From Commensalibacter papalotli (ex Servin-Garciduenas et al. 2014) (GTDB lineage: Bacteria > Pseudomonadota > Alphaproteobacteria > Acetobacterales > Acetobacteraceae), in contig NZ_ATSX01000005.1 in the NCBI RefSeq assembly GCF_000527695.1, positions 1 to 37,536 on the forward strand: a stretch of 37,536 nt of DNA. Reading direction: 5' to 3'. This document shows, piece after piece, positions 35,534 through 37,536 of this stretch; within the stretch, counting starts at the first letter, position 1, and each line of letters starts with the position of its first letter. Made by a program: the position numbers and the translations under genes. Under the pieces are notes generated by a model. It did not search any database and was not told the origin of the DNA. It saw only the letters and a program-made list of their open reading frames with translations.

Positions 35534-36601
35534 ATGAAAAAAAATAAAATCGAAAGTATTCAAGCGTTACGAGCGATAGCGGCGTTACTAGTATGCAGTA
35601 TGCATACAGCTACTCAAAAATCGACTACAGAAGTTTTTTTCATTTATGTACAGAAAATATTATCCATTATTGGTTCATATGGTGTTGATTTATTCTTTGC
35701 GATAAGTGGCTTTATTATGAGTTGGATCGTTTTGCATGAAAATTTATCCCCTTCTATTAGGGAAGGCTTGGCGTTCTTTGTAAAACGTATCTTTCGAATT
35801 TATCCACTATTTTGGTTTACTTTGGCAGTGATGATTGTTTTATCAGTCCTGTTTAATGGCCAAATTACCTTAGAGGTTAAACAGGCATTGCATGGTTCTG
35901 TATTGTTTTTGTTAACACCGCATATCCCTTTGCAATACGCAGCTTGGAGTTTACCATTCGAGTTGTATTTTTATGTTGTCATGTTGGTATTTATTTGTTT
36001 TTTTTCTCAAAAAAACTTTATGATATTTTTTTGTAGCTGGATTTCTTTTCATCTAATGCTCGTTGTGATGTCGTCATACGGCATAATCGCTTTTCAAAAC
36101 TTTATTTTTGTTAATGTTGTTTTATTAGAATTTTTTATCGGTATAGTAGTTGGATATCTGTTTTATAAGTATCCTTGTGCATCTATAACAAAGAAATATA
36201 TTAGTATATTATGTGGTTGTGTCATTCTGATTTCAGGGTTTATTTACGCTTCTTTATCTTTCACACCAACAACAAAATGGATGTTTTGTTTAACAAGGGT
36301 ATTGCCAGCAGGTCTAATACTTTATGGAGTGATTGGACTAGAATTACATGATAAATTAAAAGTTCCTAGATGGTTAGTAAAACTAGGAGATATCTCTTAT
36401 TCTATTTACTTGTGGAATTTTCCTGTATTAGCTTTTGCATCGTATATTTTTAATCATTCTGTTTTTTATCAAGAAACAGCAGCTATTAACAGGTTTATGA
36501 TTGAAATGATCGCAATAATCTTACTGAGCTTTATAAGTTATCGATGGATTGAACAACCTTGTGTTCGCTTTTCACATCGAATAGTAAATAAAATTAAGTA
36601 A
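35534..36601 (+). CDS. Acyltransferase-3 family membrane protein
   Basis: A 355-residue integral membrane enzyme with about ten helices, of the family that O-acetylates or O-acylates surface sugars. The first helix ESIQALRAIAALLVCSMHTAT holds the conserved Arg and His. SYGVDLFFAISGFIMSW, KRIFRIYPLFWFT and WSLPFELYFYVVML are family motifs, and YSIYLWNFPVLAFASYIF with YRWIEQPCVRFSHR closes the protein. The family's order of motifs is complete, unlike the broken paralogue at 32819. The substrate is unknown; LPS, exopolysaccharide or glycolipid modification is usual. No strong ribosome site precedes ATG 35534, and the neighbours give no pathway context. Confidence 0.9.
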   Translation: MKKNKIESIQALRAIAALLVCSMHTATQKSTTEVFFIYVQKILSIIGSYGVDLFFAISGFIMSWIVLHENLSPSIREGLAFFVKRIFRIYPLFWFTLAVMIVLSVLFNGQITLEVKQALHGSVLFLLTPHIPLQYAAWSLPFELYFYVVMLVFICFFSQKNFMIFFCSWISFHLMLVVMSSYGIIAFQNFIFVNVVLLEFFIGIVVGYLFYKYPCASITKKYISILCGCVILISGFIYASLSFTPTTKWMFCLTRVLPAGLILYGVIGLELHDKLKVPRWLVKLGDISYSIYLWNFPVLAFASYIFNHSVFYQETAAINRFMIEMIAIILLSFISYRWIEQPCVRFSHRIVNKIK

Positions 36602-36689
36602 CATATTTTTGTCTCATTTCTGGTCATTAATTAAGAATTGGTAACTAAACCTTTTTGTGTTCTTTTTAAATAAATTAGGGGAGATAAAA

Positions 36690-37435
36690 GTGCAAAGAGC
36701 AAATCCAACAGTATTGTTGCAGGCGGATCTCAAGGTATAGGGCTAGCGATTGCTATTAAATTAGCCCAACATAATTATCAGGTCATTATTGCGGATTTAA
36801 CCGATGTTAAAGAGGATGCATTAAAGGAATTGTCCTCCTCAATGACAAAACCCCAGTTTATTCATTGTGATATTTCAAAAGAAGAAGACGTCATGCAACT
36901 TGTTCATCAAATACAGCAATAATTTAATGGTGTTGATGTTTTGGGAAATAATGTGGGTATTATAAGTAAAGGCAGCTTAACTGACATATCAACAGACGAG
37001 TGGAATCGCGTTTTTAGTATCAATGTAAATGGACCATTTATGTTAAGCAAAGTCGTCATACCGATAATGCAACAGTAAAAAAGAGGGCGTATTATCAATA
37101 TTGCCTCTGTTGCTGCCCAAGTTGGTGGTGGTTTTTTGGGGAATACGTGCTACGCCGCCAGTAAAGGAGCTATCTTGTCATTAACTAAAGGAATTGCCCG
37201 AGAATATGCGGCGTATAATATTACCTGTAATGCAATATGCCCTGGTTTTGTTGAAACACATCTAACGTCAATGATGCCTAAAGAACAAGTTGAGCAAGCT
37301 TTACATAGTATTCCTGCACATCGTCCAGCCAGCCCCTCCGAAATTGCTGATGCTGTATGTTTCTTAGCAGGTGATCAAAGCGCATATATTAATGGAGTTA
37401 CGTTGAATATAGACGGTGGTTTAATTCGATGTTAA
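36690..37435 (+). pseudogene. Broken short-chain dehydrogenase/reductase (SDR) gene
   Basis: Behind a good ribosome site (GGGGAG 36678-36683), GTG 36690 reads MQRANPTV, after which the protein continues in another frame as IVAGGSQGIGLAIAIKLAQ, so a one-base loss near 36712 is likely. The correct frame then has in-frame TAA at 36920 and again at 37076. Family motifs persist: the GGSQGIG nucleotide loop, NNVG, RIINIASVAAQ, the catalytic YAASK and a normal C-terminus INGVTLNIDGGLIRC ending at 37435. Three lesions in an otherwise well-kept sequence point to recent loss. The original substrate cannot be assigned. Confidence 0.9.
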
Positions 37436-37492
37436 AAATTATATGCATATTTATTCTTTAAAGATTACGAAGGTATTTATTAAAGGAGTTTA

Positions 37493-37536
37493 ATGATTCT
37501 ATTTTTTTGTGATTCTGATAATTTTGGTTTAACAAT
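37493..37536 (+). CDS. Start of an unidentified protein (partial)
   Basis: ATG 37493 follows a strong ribosome site, AAGGAG at about 37483-37488, five to seven bases upstream. The frame reads MILFFCDSDNFGLT and is open to the right edge. Fourteen residues are too few to name a family. It starts 57 bases after the SDR pseudogene. Confidence 0.5.
   Translation, partial: MILFFCDSDNFGLT

Overview
The window reads as chromosomal DNA of an AT-rich alphaproteobacterium. The best guess is an insect-associated acetic acid bacterium of the Commensalibacter type. This rests on the set of genes (UbiG, LysC, a RodZ-like HTH/DUF4115 protein, IspG, HisS, PrfA, PrmC and an alphaproteobacterial DUF4167 protein), on the low-GC codon use and on gene-family resemblance from memory. 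No database was searched.

Region 1 (1-11971) holds a compact biosynthetic operon that ends in a strong terminator. It encodes an AMP-ligase-like protein with eroded catalytic motifs, a 2207-residue reducing type I polyketide synthase (KS-AT-DH-ER-KR-ACP), a fatty-acyl-AMP ligase with a C-terminal carrier-like domain, and a glycosyltransferase resembling the bacterial autotransporter heptosyltransferases (TibC/Aah). A plausible scheme is that the FAAL activates a starter or product acid, the PKS extends and reduces it, and the glycosyltransferase acts on the product or on a surface protein. No thioesterase is visible. This is the best candidate for an undescribed system.

Region 2 (11993-23944) is housekeeping: ubiG (minus strand), then lysC, an FMN-dependent nitronate monooxygenase family gene, rodZ-like, ispG, hisS, prfA, prmC, a DUF4167 gene and a tRNA with anticodon CAT. 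Between prfA and prmC sit a frameshifted P-loop ATPase pseudogene and a secreted serine hydrolase.

Region 3 (24167-32540) is a phosphate-starvation module. A phosphate-selective porin (OprO/OprP type) is divergent from pstS-pstC-pstA-pstB-phoU-phoB-phoR. The intergenic region carries two PhoB-box-like sites, one facing each way, each with a possible -10 element at suitable distance.

Region 4 (32567-37536) begins with tRNA-Thr(GGT) and is a decaying accessory stretch. It holds an acyltransferase-3 pseudogene, an orphan NodT-type outer membrane efflux lipoprotein, about 450 bases of unassigned remnants, an intact acyltransferase-3 gene, an SDR pseudogene with three lesions, and the first codons of another gene at the right edge.
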